From assembly GCF_914271485.1 (NCBI RefSeq), contig NZ_CAJZAG010000012.1:62001-126000 (forward strand): a stretch of DNA of 64,000 bases. Direction: 5' to 3'. The number at the start of each line of letters is the position of its first letter. Within the stretch, counting starts at the first letter, position 1. The translations under genes were made by a program, and so were the position numbers. Source of the stretch: Cupriavidus pampae (GTDB lineage Bacteria > Pseudomonadota > Gammaproteobacteria > Burkholderiales > Burkholderiaceae). Shown here one piece after another: positions 56,595 through 64,000 of the stretch. The notes under the pieces are model-generated. The model saw only the letters and a program-made list of their open reading frames with translations. It was not told the DNA's origin and searched no databases.

Positions 56595-57458
56595 TCAGTC
56601 CACCGTCAGCGCTCTCGTGGCGCGAGGAAGAGGCTCGCCGGTAGCGATCAGGTGCAGCTCGCGCACCGCGTTGTTCAGCAGCTTGGACATGGACAGCTGG
56701 TTTTCGCGGGCGCCTGCGGCCTTCTTCTCGGCGCGTACCCGACCCAAGAATTCCTGCACGTCCGGGTCCAGCATGACCCGGCTGCTTTCCTTGGCCGCCG
56801 CGCGTCCCGGCTTGAAGACGCCCAACTCGATCGCGATGGTACGTACCCGGGCGAACTCGTGATCCTTCACGCTATGCTCGCTGCGCATCCGATCGCGGCA
56901 ATCGCCGATCGACAGGCCGGATGCACGCAGCTTGCCTAGATGGTTGGCCAGCAGGAGCTCACGGTACTCGCGCAGCAGCTTGTTGGTGGCCGACTGAATC
57001 TCATTGATCTGGATCTTGGTGCGGCCGCCCTGAAACACATTGAACTCAAGCTTGCGCACGCTATCTGCGTCATTGAGCGGCACTGGCTCGTACTTGTCTT
57101 CCTTGCCTTCCCGCACACGGCGCACGCCCGCAGGCATGTTACGGCCGAGGAAGTACTTCATGCCTTTGCGCTCGAAGACCTGCAGCCCAAACATCTTGAT
57201 GGCAAAGACAAAGTCGCTCAGGTCGAACTCGCCGCCGCGCGGATCATCCTGTGCTGCCCGATGCTTGAGAAACTCAAACGACGCCACCACCGGCGTTTGC
57301 CGATCGTCGAACATGAACCGGTAATTGCGCATCAGGCGCGCGGCCCGGAGCGTCTGCGGGGTGCTTTTCAAGAACTTGTAGGTTCGCTCCGCATCGGCAA
57401 TCATCTTCGTCAACACCTCGTCGGTGAGACTGGAAGCACTATCAAGGGCGGTCGGCAT
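56595..57458 (-). CDS. Conserved hypothetical protein, 287 residues
   Basis: Begins MPTALDSASSLTDE. Basic, mostly helical (KSTPQTLRAARLMRNYRF, ESRVM-like C-terminal helices). Possibly DNA-binding. 44 bp upstream of the topoisomerase gene. Its own upstream region is AT-rich (TTTGATATTCTTTTTTATTG), the probable promoter. Family unknown. Confidence 0.6.
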   Translation of the reverse strand: MPTALDSASSLTDEVLTKMIADAERTYKFLKSTPQTLRAARLMRNYRFMFDDRQTPVVASFEFLKHRAAQDDPRGGEFDLSDFVFAIKMFGLQVFERKGMKYFLGRNMPAGVRRVREGKEDKYEPVPLNDADSVRKLEFNVFQGGRTKIQINEIQSATNKLLREYRELLLANHLGKLRASGLSIGDCRDRMRSEHSVKDHEFARVRTIAIELGVFKPGRAAAKESSRVMLDPDVQEFLGRVRAEKKAAGARENQLSMSKLLNNAVRELHLIATGEPLPRATRALTVD

Positions 57459-57552
57459 GCGGAAAAATCCCCGGGACGGGTTGGTTTGATATTCTTTTTT
57501 ATTGTACCCGACGCAAGAAAAAACTTAAATAATCGTTGTGAGAACGTGACGT

Positions 57553-57840
57553 TTACGTGTTTTCACCGGCTTTTGGCGTTAACATCACATCGATTCTCAC
57601 CAATGCCTCATCAAAGGACGCACCACCCTCGACCAGCAGCGCATGCTGTCTGGTGAGTGTCGCAGCCAACTCTTCAATGCGCCACGCCTCCCACCCTTCC
57701 CGCCCGCCATGGGCGACGGCGCGGTCCACAAAGACCTGCGTGACCCACGCCAAGCGCTCGTCGACCCCGACAAGGCCGGGATCGGCATACTGGACAGGCA
57801 GCACAGCATCCGGGTGGGCGCGTGGCACGCCCTCGCTCAC
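57553..57840 (-). CDS. Hypothetical protein, 95 residues
   Basis: GTG start overlaps the TGA of the HU gene. Helical with WEAWRIEELAATLTRQHALL. Translationally coupled to HU. Family unknown. Confidence 0.55.
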   Translation of the reverse strand: MSEGVPRAHPDAVLPVQYADPGLVGVDERLAWVTQVFVDRAVAHGGREGWEAWRIEELAATLTRQHALLVEGGASFDEALVRIDVMLTPKAGENT

Positions 57841-58112
57841 CGGTTGATCCGGGCCTTGAGCGCAGCGGCCGGGCGGAACGCGGCCGAGCGGGAAGGCGCA
57901 ATGGTCATGGGCTCGCCCGTCCTCGGATTACGCCCAACACGCTCAGCACGCGCGTTGACAGTAAAGATGCCCAGTCCGGGAATCTTCGCACCACCGGAGG
58001 CGATCGCCTCACCCAGCACCTCGATCACGGCGTTGAACTGCCGCTCCGCTTCGGCTTTGGACAGGATGCTGCGCTGGGCCAGCATGGCCACCATTTCTTC
58101 TTTGGTCATCAC
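57837..58112 (-). CDS. HU/IHF-family DNA-bending protein
   Basis: 91 residues, the family length. Two N-terminal helices (MTKEEMVAMLAQ, FNAVIEVLGEAI), GLGIFTV strand, and the DNA-binding arm RVGRNPRTGEPMTIA with the conserved N-P-x-T-G, ending ALKARINR. Bends or compacts DNA as a homodimer; on a mobile element it may assist transfer-origin or recombination complexes. Confidence 0.9.
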   Translation of the reverse strand: MMTKEEMVAMLAQRSILSKAEAERQFNAVIEVLGEAIASGGAKIPGLGIFTVNARAERVGRNPRTGEPMTIAPSRSAAFRPAAALKARINR

Positions 58113-58130
58113 AAACTCTCTATCGTTAAA

Positions 58131-58400
58131 TCAGCTGCCGATCAGCTCATCGAAGCAGCCTACAATGTCGGGAAGCACGTCATCCGGGGACGTCAGGTTT
58201 TCCTGCATCCACCGGTAGCCGACACAATCATTCGCGTTGGCCTCGGCCGAGACGCAAGTCAGGATGTCATTGCCGGGATTCTTCATGTGGCAAGGGAAGC
58301 CCCCGAGCGATTCGGCACTGGCCTGCATCTGCTGCACGAGCGACCAACCGATCATGCCACGCGATGTCGCCCAGAATGGGCAGTCTTTGCAAGGACTCAT
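58131..58400 (-). CDS. DUF6283-like Cys-rich protein
   Basis: 89 residues from MSPCKDCPFW. CxxCPF near the N-terminus, then GGFPCHMKN and LTCVSAEAN, DCVGYRW: four to six Cys/His that fit the DUF6283 pattern (CxxCPFR...CH...C.G) from memory. Probably binds a metal. Function unknown. Confidence 0.65.
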   Translation of the reverse strand: MSPCKDCPFWATSRGMIGWSLVQQMQASAESLGGFPCHMKNPGNDILTCVSAEANANDCVGYRWMQENLTSPDDVLPDIVGCFDELIGS

Positions 58401-58410
58401 TACGGCACCT

Positions 58411-58701
58411 TCAAAGGCCATCCGCCAGCCGCCGTTTGACATCGGCGTCGGTCATTTTTGCGAGGGCCGCATCGGGATCTTCTTCCGTAGCCAGCCAGCG
58501 CTGGATGACGTGGCTCGCATTCAGGAGATGACGATCGTCTTCGATCGTCTCCCAACACTTGCATACACGCCCTTGCAGCGCTTCCTCAACCATGTTGGCG
58601 TCGGCCGCCGAGCGATCAAGCTGCAGGAGCGAGCGCTCGTGGCGCTTGATCTCCTGCATGAGCGACAGCGCCTGCTTATAGGGGCTGCGCAAGCGCCACA
58701 T
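58411..58701 (-). CDS. Hypothetical helical protein, 96 residues
   Basis: Begins MWRLRSPYKQALSL. Coiled-coil-like helices. The ATG shares one base with the stop of the upstream gene (TAATG). Part of the overlapped operon. Family unknown. Confidence 0.6.
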   Translation of the reverse strand: MWRLRSPYKQALSLMQEIKRHERSLLQLDRSAADANMVEEALQGRVCKCWETIEDDRHLLNASHVIQRWLATEEDPDAALAKMTDADVKRRLADGL

Positions 58702-59426
58702 TACTGCTTGACCCCGACCAGACAGCCTGCACTGGCTTTGCCGGGTTCCAGCCCCATGGCCTTCATCGTACCGATCGCGACGCTCTCACCATCCATCGTG
58801 CCGAGATTCGCGCCACCGTTCGCCTGCTTCACTCGCTCCCGCACCATCTCTTGCAACCGTTGCTGATCGGCCGAACTGACCGAAAAGCCAAAGGGGTCCT
58901 GCGCAGCCGGCTTTGTCAGATAGCCATGGGCGGCCAGACTGCCGCCGCACACTGCGACCAGTGCCACGAGCGTTGCAGCCTTGTGTGTACGCATCCAGCG
59001 ACCGGCGCGGCGCAGACGGCCACCCGCAGGGGCCGCCAGCACACCACCGGCCAATTCCGGCACCCCAGCCACGCTCGCCACCGGGGTCGGCGTGGCAGCC
59101 GCAGGCACGCCGCCGTTCTGCAGCTGTGCAAAAACTGCCTGCGTAAAGGCACTGGCCAACGCGTTGTCCAGCGACCGGCACAACGCGGTCCGCCCATCCG
59201 CCGACAGATGGTCAGCAAACTGCAGCGTGGCCACGGTGGTTTTCTCCGTGCCGTTTGTCAGACGGATGGCTTCCGCGACGGGTTCTACCCGCCACTGAAT
59301 GAGGTCGCCATACACCGATGCCATCACCGGCACCACGGTCAGTTCCGGACAGCTCGGCAGGATAAGGCCAACGACATGCGAATTCGCGCGCGGGGCAATC
59401 TGGAACTGAGGTACGAAATTGGTCAT
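58701..59426 (-). CDS. Single-pass membrane protein, 241 residues
   Basis: Cytosolic N-terminal ~140 residues, a basic stretch (GRLRRAGRWMRTHK), one membrane helix at about 150-167, then ~75 periplasmic residues. This topology fits an accessory transfer protein. Start overlaps the DsbC-like stop (ATGA). Family unknown. Confidence 0.65.
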   Translation of the reverse strand: MTNFVPQFQIAPRANSHVVGLILPSCPELTVVPVMASVYGDLIQWRVEPVAEAIRLTNGTEKTTVATLQFADHLSADGRTALCRSLDNALASAFTQAVFAQLQNGGVPAAATPTPVASVAGVPELAGGVLAAPAGGRLRRAGRWMRTHKAATLVALVAVCGGSLAAHGYLTKPAAQDPFGFSVSSADQQRLQEMVRERVKQANGGANLGTMDGESVAIGTMKAMGLEPGKASAGCLVGVKQ

Positions 59427-60322
59427 TTCTTGATATCCGAAAGAATGCGCACCAGCAGCGCGTCGTCGTCAATACCGGCGACCATCTGAGGGCTGCCGTC
59501 CTTGGTCTCGAAGTAGGCCACCGGCACGCCGGCAGTCCCCGCTCCCTTGTTCTGGTCGAACGACGCCCAGAAGTAGGACTCGTTCTCCGCGATGATCTGC
59601 ACGGTCTGGGCATTGGGCACGCTCTCGCCGCCGCGCGTCTTGCCCATCGTCTTGGCCAGCGCCGCGCGCTGATCCTTCGCCTGCATGATGTCGGCGATCA
59701 ACTTGGCGCCCTCCGCCGGATTCCCGAGTACCGTCGAGGGGATCCATTTGATCGTGCCGCCGGCGGCCACATACTTGCGCGTCTTCTGGTAGGCCGCGTG
59801 GCAGTGCGGGCATCGCGGATCGAAGATGATGTAGAGCGTCTTGTCGAACGCCGCATTGCCTTCCTTGATGCCAGTCAGCTTGCTGATTTGAGCCAGCGCA
59901 TCCGAAGGGCCGCCCGCCGGCTTGGCCATCGCCGTCGCGGCCGCCGGCGTTGCCTCGGGCACCTGCGCCGCCGCAGCCGCCGACGCCATAATTTCGTCCG
60001 TAATGAATGCGTCCGAAAGGTTCTTTCCCGACGCGGCATCCCACAGGACACCTGACAGCATCACCGAGCGATCTGCCGTGGTGTAAAGCACGGTTTTCAC
60101 ACCGGCGCGCTCGACTTGCCACACGCGCAGGCCACCGGGGCCCTGCTGCGAAGCGAGCACCTTGATGCCCTGCTTGGCAAAGAACGCAGGCGCCTCAATC
60201 TTCTTGGCATCGGCGTCACGTGCCTGCGCTTGCGCGCTCGCCGGTGCCGTGGCCAGTGCGGTCGTTGCCATCACCAGCGCGGCGATAATCCCCACGCCAC
60301 GCGTGGACACAGGTTTAATCAC
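59423..60322 (-). CDS. DsbC/DsbG-like thiol-disulfide isomerase
   Basis: 299 residues from GTG, with AGGAG seven bases upstream. N-terminal signal or anchor (residues 10-30, APASAQAQA). Linker, dimerisation-type domain, then a thioredoxin fold with DPRCPHCHAAY (Cys171, Cys174) and a cis-proline loop AGVPVAYF. Periplasmic isomerases of this type help fold disulfide-rich pilus or secretion proteins; related proteins occur in plasmid transfer regions. Confidence 0.85.
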   Translation of the reverse strand: MIKPVSTRGVGIIAALVMATTALATAPASAQAQARDADAKKIEAPAFFAKQGIKVLASQQGPGGLRVWQVERAGVKTVLYTTADRSVMLSGVLWDAASGKNLSDAFITDEIMASAAAAAQVPEATPAAATAMAKPAGGPSDALAQISKLTGIKEGNAAFDKTLYIIFDPRCPHCHAAYQKTRKYVAAGGTIKWIPSTVLGNPAEGAKLIADIMQAKDQRAALAKTMGKTRGGESVPNAQTVQIIAENESYFWASFDQNKGAGTAGVPVAYFETKDGSPQMVAGIDDDALLVRILSDIKK

Positions 60323-60809
60323 GGGAATAGCTCCTGACGGTGTAATGCTGTTTGATATAACGCGACCACTGCTCGGCCAGCGGCTTGATGAAGCCTTGAT
60401 ATCGCAGATTCTTTGACGGCGTCTTTGAGTGATAGCTTGCGGCGCAGTACCAGAAGTCATCGCTCTTGCATTTCGCCAGCCGCTTGGAGAGGAGGTAAGC
60501 GGCCATCTCATAGTTGTAGCAACCATCGTGCATCAGTGCGTCGACCACCTGATCGCGCGACACGCCGTAGCGCGCAATCTCAGGCATCACCTCGTCGACC
60601 GAGACATCGTTGATGCCGGCGCGCCCAAAATCTCTTGTCCCGTCGGTGTTGCGAATCGCACTGCCCTCTTTGCCCGCCTCATGCTGGCCGATGGCCAATA
60701 GAACATTGGCGGGCACGTTGCGACGCACTGCAGCCGCCACGACGCACTGCTCGTTGGCGGGTCGCCATTTCTGCACGGCGTAGAAGCTCGGATCCGTCAG
60801 CCCAGCCAT
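60315..60809 (-). CDS. Lytic transglycosylase-like protein
   Basis: 164 residues from MAGLTDPSFY. LLAIGQHEAG gives the catalytic Glu44 of goose-lysozyme/SLT folds, followed by DFGRAGIND and a C-terminal AASYHSKTP motif. Such proteins open the peptidoglycan locally for conjugation or pilus machines (VirB1 role). No signal peptide is visible from this start; a longer start at 60878 adds 23 residues but not a convincing signal. Confidence 0.75.
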   Translation of the reverse strand: MAGLTDPSFYAVQKWRPANEQCVVAAAVRRNVPANVLLAIGQHEAGKEGSAIRNTDGTRDFGRAGINDVSVDEVMPEIARYGVSRDQVVDALMHDGCYNYEMAAYLLSKRLAKCKSDDFWYCAASYHSKTPSKNLRYQGFIKPLAEQWSRYIKQHYTVRSYSRD

Positions 60810-61000
60810 TTGCGGACGGTCTGGGCCTGCTTCGGAAACCGCGATAGGTCCACCAGATGCGCTTGCAAAAAAATGCATTCACCGTAGACGTCGGCAAGCA
60901 GACGCGCGTCCGCATTCAATGCATGCGCCACCGGCGGGTCGGCCGCGAGGCAGCGATTGATCGCGGCTTCGAGCGCCGCGATGGTGATGGGCTCGCTCAT
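60797..61000 (-). CDS. DUF3717-like protein, 67 residues
   Basis: MSEPITIAALEAAINRCLA followed by ALNADARLLADVYGECIF fits from memory the DUF3717 pattern (ITIAxLExAIN...LAxxYxxMI). Start overlaps the HTH gene stop (ATGA); end overlaps the transglycosylase start. Function unknown. Confidence 0.65.
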   Translation of the reverse strand: MSEPITIAALEAAINRCLAADPPVAHALNADARLLADVYGECIFLQAHLVDLSRFPKQAQTVRKWLG

Positions 61001-61365
61001 TCGCTGCGCTCCTGTTCCATCAGCATGCGCGCGACCACGTAGTCCGTGAACAGGAGACCCAGATAGGCGTATGACGCCTTGCGATCCAGATTCTCGTGGG
61101 TGAAGCCTTCGATGCGGGACACAGAGTTTCTCGAAATACCGAACCGCTCGGCGACCTGATCCTGCGTATAGGACAGCAATCCGGTCCGCATGGTCTTCAG
61201 GTCGCGACCGGATAACGGGCTCGTGCCAAACCGGCGCGTCACAACGCGGCAGTCCGAGTCTTCGCGGCCCCACTGCGCTAACGCCAGCAGAAACGAAGGC
61301 GCGTCGGGGAAGTGGCGCATCAACGCCACAACCTCATCCAAGGTTCCTTCCTTCAAATGATCCAT
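60997..61365 (-). CDS. HTH protein in the transfer-associated operon
   Basis: 122 residues. Residues about 64-88 (LSYTQDQVAERFGISRNSVSRIEG) are an XRE-like helix-turn-helix; FlhC-like flanking helices. It overlaps its neighbours on both sides, so it is made together with the transglycosylase and may regulate the operon. Confidence 0.7.
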   Translation of the reverse strand: MDHLKEGTLDEVVALMRHFPDAPSFLLALAQWGREDSDCRVVTRRFGTSPLSGRDLKTMRTGLLSYTQDQVAERFGISRNSVSRIEGFTHENLDRKASYAYLGLLFTDYVVARMLMEQERSE

Positions 61366-61922
61366 TCACCGTTCCTCAACCATTGGCGGAATGCGCCGCG
61401 CACGAACAGCGTGCGGTGCGACAGTTGCCAGTAGCGGTAACTTGCCGCCATACCCTGTGCCGCCAGATTGATGCTGAACAGCAGCAAAAAGACGAACGTC
61501 AGTCCAAATAGCTGAAGCATGACCAGCGCAAGCGCCCCCGCCGCGACGAGCAGCGCCAGCGCGTACCAGATCCGGCTCAGCCGCCGGAATCGCCGGGTCT
61601 GAAGAGCAATTTCTTCGCCCCCCATGTCCTGCAGGCGCTCTTCGGCAATCTCGCGTAACCGGCTCAGGCTGTCGTCATCGCGCCGGACATCGCGGGCTTC
61701 GTAGTAATCACAGTTGTCGCAGCCCCGGAACGGTTGCTGCTGGCCATCGACGGGCACCGAGAAAGGATGCAGATACCCGGCGCGGCATTTCGGACACGTC
61801 CGGCCGAAGGCACGCCGATAGCTCCGGCGTACGATTCGGGCCCCGGCCACGATATGCGTGGCATAGGCCAGATGTAGTGCCTGTTGCTTGGCGTGCCGGC
61901 CGACGAACCGGAAAAATCCCAT
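61353..61922 (-). CDS. Zinc-ribbon membrane protein, 189 residues
   Basis: N-terminal zinc ribbon (RTCPKCRAGYLH ... GCDNCDYYEA), a helical linker, then two membrane segments (about 119-137 and 140-160) and a basic end. Overlaps both neighbours. Function unknown. Confidence 0.65.
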   Translation of the reverse strand: MGFFRFVGRHAKQQALHLAYATHIVAGARIVRRSYRRAFGRTCPKCRAGYLHPFSVPVDGQQQPFRGCDNCDYYEARDVRRDDDSLSRLREIAEERLQDMGGEEIALQTRRFRRLSRIWYALALLVAAGALALVMLQLFGLTFVFLLLFSINLAAQGMAASYRYWQLSHRTLFVRGAFRQWLRNGEWII

Positions 61923-62272
61923 CAGGCGACCTCATTGAACCGGTCGATCACAAGCTCGATCGAGGCGTCGTCGAAGGGCAGCGCATCGCCGTTCATCGTG
62001 ACGGTCCGGTCGTCGAACGACACCAGCGCCTCGAACACGGTCTGGAGCGACTGGTCGTCGCTGTGCAGATCCCGTTCGCCAACGTGCAGTTGCAGCTGGC
62101 CGGCCATCAGCTCTACGGAAGCCGTCACCGCGGTGCCCTCACCGTCGATCTGCCAAGCCGAGCGCTTGCCGAATATGGCGTCGTCGTCCTCCCAGACCCA
62201 TGCCTGTACGTCCGTTGCCACAAACCGGCTGGCATGACCGATCAGGAAAGATTGCGCATCAGTAGCGGGCAT
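61922..62272 (-). CDS. Hypothetical beta-rich protein, 116 residues
   Basis: Starts MPATDAQSFLIGH. Alternating strands (AWVWEDDDAIFG, LQLHVGERDLHS) and an acidic character. Its stop shares a base with the next ATG. First gene of the overlapped operon reaching to 58.1 kb or beyond. Family unknown. Confidence 0.6.
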   Translation of the reverse strand: MPATDAQSFLIGHASRFVATDVQAWVWEDDDAIFGKRSAWQIDGEGTAVTASVELMAGQLQLHVGERDLHSDDQSLQTVFEALVSFDDRTVTMNGDALPFDDASIELVIDRFNEVA

Positions 62273-62383
62273 GAACAGGGCTCCACGAACAATTTTCGGG
62301 ATTCTACCCAATATTTCTGCATGACGCGCGATATGAGATAGAAATTTAACGTTCTTTTTCTTCTGCGTTGCGCCAAAACCATA

Positions 62384-62407
62384 GGGGCGGCGATTTCTCG
62401 CCGCCCC
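62384..62407 (-). terminator. Hairpin terminator
   Basis: GGGGCGGCGA/TCGCCGCCCC with a four-base TT-rich loop, just after the stop at 62423. Weak T-run, but the stem is perfect. Confidence 0.55.
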
Positions 62408-62422
62408 TTGCCGAACCGATGG

Positions 62423-64000
62423 TCAGAGCATGTCCGGTCGGTAGTTTGACGCTTTCTCGTGCAACGCGTCGATCCAGTCGTCGAAGTCGTCCTGCGAGAC
62501 GGGCTCCGGGACGGCCCCATCGACATACGCGGTCGCATTCTCGATCGAACGGACATCCTTCCCCGCATTTACCCGAGCTTCGAGGGGATCGTCCGCAGCC
62601 CCCAACGCAATATCAGCGTCGGCCAGCGCCGTGCCGACGTGGGCACCGACTGGCGTGTGGTACGAGGTGATTTCCTCGGGCTCGTCGCCTTCCGCCAGCG
62701 GCCGCAGCGTCAGCAGGCTCAGTTTCTCCGGTGCCGGTGTCTGCGACCCACCCTGCGACTGGGTCTCCGTGAGGGCGCTAACGTCGTAGTTCAGGATGAA
62801 GTCGCGCACTGCACTGGCGACCTGCACCTTGAGCGGGCGATCGTCTACCTCGGCTTCCACGGCCGCCGGCGTAAGAGCCATACCCATCCCCCCCGCGCCA
62901 CTGCCACCACCCGAGGCACCTGAGCCGCCGGATGCGCCTGTTGCACCGGTATCTTCTTGCTCGCCGGCCCCACCCCCCTCACCGGTCGTGGCCGCGTCCG
63001 TCGTGAAGGCCGCACGCCCCGGCGTGGCTGCTGGCAGATCATCATCCTCATCGTCGAACGATGCACGCCGTGCGCCTACTGCTGGGGCACTGCCGCCGGT
63101 CTCGTCCTCCTCTCCTTGTGCGAGCGAAGCAGACGTGGGCCGCACCTCCTCCTCAAATGGATCCGCCGCCGACATGCCTTGCGCAAGCACCATTTCCTGC
63201 GGTGTGTCAGGCGTGGACGCATTGGCAGGCAGGCCCTCGTCAAATGAGGCCTCGCTTAGCAGGCGTGCTGTATCGCGCAGACCCTCGCTGGCCGCCGGCG
63301 TTGCTCCGTCGGCATTTGCCTTCATCTGGGCGATACGCTCGCCCATTCCGCGCGCCTGAATATTCCCTTCCTGCTCGGCGCACACCAGCGCCACGCGCAC
63401 TGCCTCGCTCAGATCGAGATGGTGCTCCGCCTGTGCGCCCCGGATATACAGCGATGCCTTGTAGAGGCCGTCCATGTTCTGGGTGCGTGCAAAGTGCGTC
63501 GGATCCGTCGTGAAGCACTCGGCGATCTTGCCCTCGCGCAGCAGCTTGAGAAAGAGCTCTTCCACCTCCTCAACCAGCGTCGGATCATCGTTACGCGGAC
63601 CGCCTCGGGGCGGCGGCGCCACCTTCAGGAAGTGATTCACGCGGACGTAGCTCGGACGCTCGGGCTTCCCCTTCTTGTCAAAGGTCTGCGTGAAGAACGA
63701 GCTCCCGCGTATCACGCGCACGCCATCGTTTCCCTTGTCCGACTTCTTGCCGATGATGAACGTGAATTCACCGTCCTGCTGATGTGACAGATCGCCGTAA
63801 GTGATCCGTTTGGCCTGCTTGATGCTGACGTCGCGGTCGCTAAGGTAGCCGCTGGAGACTTGGCCTGCCTCATGTGTCTTGCGTTGCTCTTCGTAGACAA
63901 ACGCTTCGTCACCGGCACCCACCACGCGACGATAAGTCTCCGACTCGCTGCCAGACGTCAGACGGCCGATCGCTCGCACGTTCGTGTTTTCCCACGTGGC
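62423..64000 (-). CDS. Large protein of unknown function, 5' end outside window
   Basis: The frame is open to the right edge (upstream codons read ...ATWENTN before a GTG at 63979), so the start is probably outside. At least 525 residues. N-terminal ~330 residues look like one or two ordered domains (GEFTFIIGKKSDKGNDGV, FFTQTFDKKGKPERPSYV); then a long acidic Gly/Ser/Ala-rich disordered stretch and a final helical ~150 residues. Possibly a multi-domain adaptor or DNA-processing protein. Family unknown. Confidence 0.65.
   Translation of the reverse strand, partial: ATWENTNVRAIGRLTSGSESETYRRVVGAGDEAFVYEEQRKTHEAGQVSSGYLSDRDVSIKQAKRITYGDLSHQQDGEFTFIIGKKSDKGNDGVRVIRGSSFFTQTFDKKGKPERPSYVRVNHFLKVAPPPRGGPRNDDPTLVEEVEELFLKLLREGKIAECFTTDPTHFARTQNMDGLYKASLYIRGAQAEHHLDLSEAVRVALVCAEQEGNIQARGMGERIAQMKANADGATPAASEGLRDTARLLSEASFDEGLPANASTPDTPQEMVLAQGMSAADPFEEEVRPTSASLAQGEEDETGGSAPAVGARRASFDDEDDDLPAATPGRAAFTTDAATTGEGGGAGEQEDTGATGASGGSGASGGGSGAGGMGMALTPAAVEAEVDDRPLKVQVASAVRDFILNYDVSALTETQSQGGSQTPAPEKLSLLTLRPLAEGDEPEEITSYHTPVGAHVGTALADADIALGAADDPLEARVNAGKDVRSIENATAYVDGAVPEPVSQDDFDDWIDALHEKASNYRPDML

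Noticed and set aside
55027..56862. 611-codon plus-strand frame
   Set aside because: It lies opposite the topoisomerase gene and has no recognisable protein features.
1..64000. tRNA, rRNA or insertion-sequence transposase genes
   Set aside because: I found no cloverleaf, rRNA-like stretch or DDE/HUH transposase motif, and no terminal inverted repeats with target duplications.

Overview
The window is a GC-rich, densely packed stretch of accessory DNA, most likely part of a large plasmid or integrative conjugative element of a betaproteobacterium (Burkholderiales: Burkholderia, Ralstonia or Cupriavidus type). This rests on base and codon use, many short overlapping genes of unknown function, toxin-antitoxin loci, an integrase, an antirestriction-type giant protein and transfer-associated proteins (lytic transglycosylase, DsbC-like isomerase, type IA topoisomerase, HU). 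No rRNA, tRNA, CRISPR array, replication initiator, partition gene or complete type IV secretion cluster is visible. Homology statements come from reading motifs, not from database searches.

Layout. (1) 1-15.2 kb, minus strand: small membrane and soluble unknowns, a tandem GNAT acetyltransferase, a protease cluster (trypsin-like protease, 63-residue protein, caspase-fold protease; 3.5-5.6 kb), a Lys/Ala-rich HTH protein and a short tyrosine recombinase. (2) 15.2-20.9 kb: mixed unknowns, BrnT/BrnA and several broken genes. (3) 20.9-23.9 kb, minus strand: a small gene behind a LexA box, HipA/HipB with four operators at a 50-bp pitch, and an SRAP (YedK/HMCES) peptidase. (4) 24.1-32.5 kb, plus strand: unknowns including an HExxH peptidase, a three-module HTH protein and a DndB-like DGQHR protein. 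(5) 32.4-39.6 kb, minus strand: a PD-(D/E)xK nuclease with a small partner, then a chain of unknowns. (6) 39.9-40.6 kb, plus strand: the nucleotidyltransferase core of an ATP-dependent DNA ligase. (7) 40.8-64 kb, minus strand: backbone-like genes including a 2805-residue methyltransferase-helicase (DarB / strawberry-notch type), topoisomerase, HU and a tightly overlapped operon with the transglycosylase and DsbC-like protein. The last gene runs off the right edge.

Regulation is the most striking non-coding feature. Six copies of the dyad ATACTC-N3-GAGTAT lie upstream of genes spread over 27 kb. Four are 41-43 bp before a start codon, and three sit inside a 17-bp spacer between TTGCA(A/T) and TATTNT. 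This looks like one regulon of the element; the HTH protein at 13.8-14.3 kb, which has such a site upstream of itself, is the candidate regulator. A second element, CTCG(G/T)AA-N9-TTTCCGGG with fixed spacing, occurs six times plus three degenerate copies, always between genes.

The best candidates for an undescribed system are the trypsin-like/caspase-like protease cluster and the two element-wide DNA motifs.
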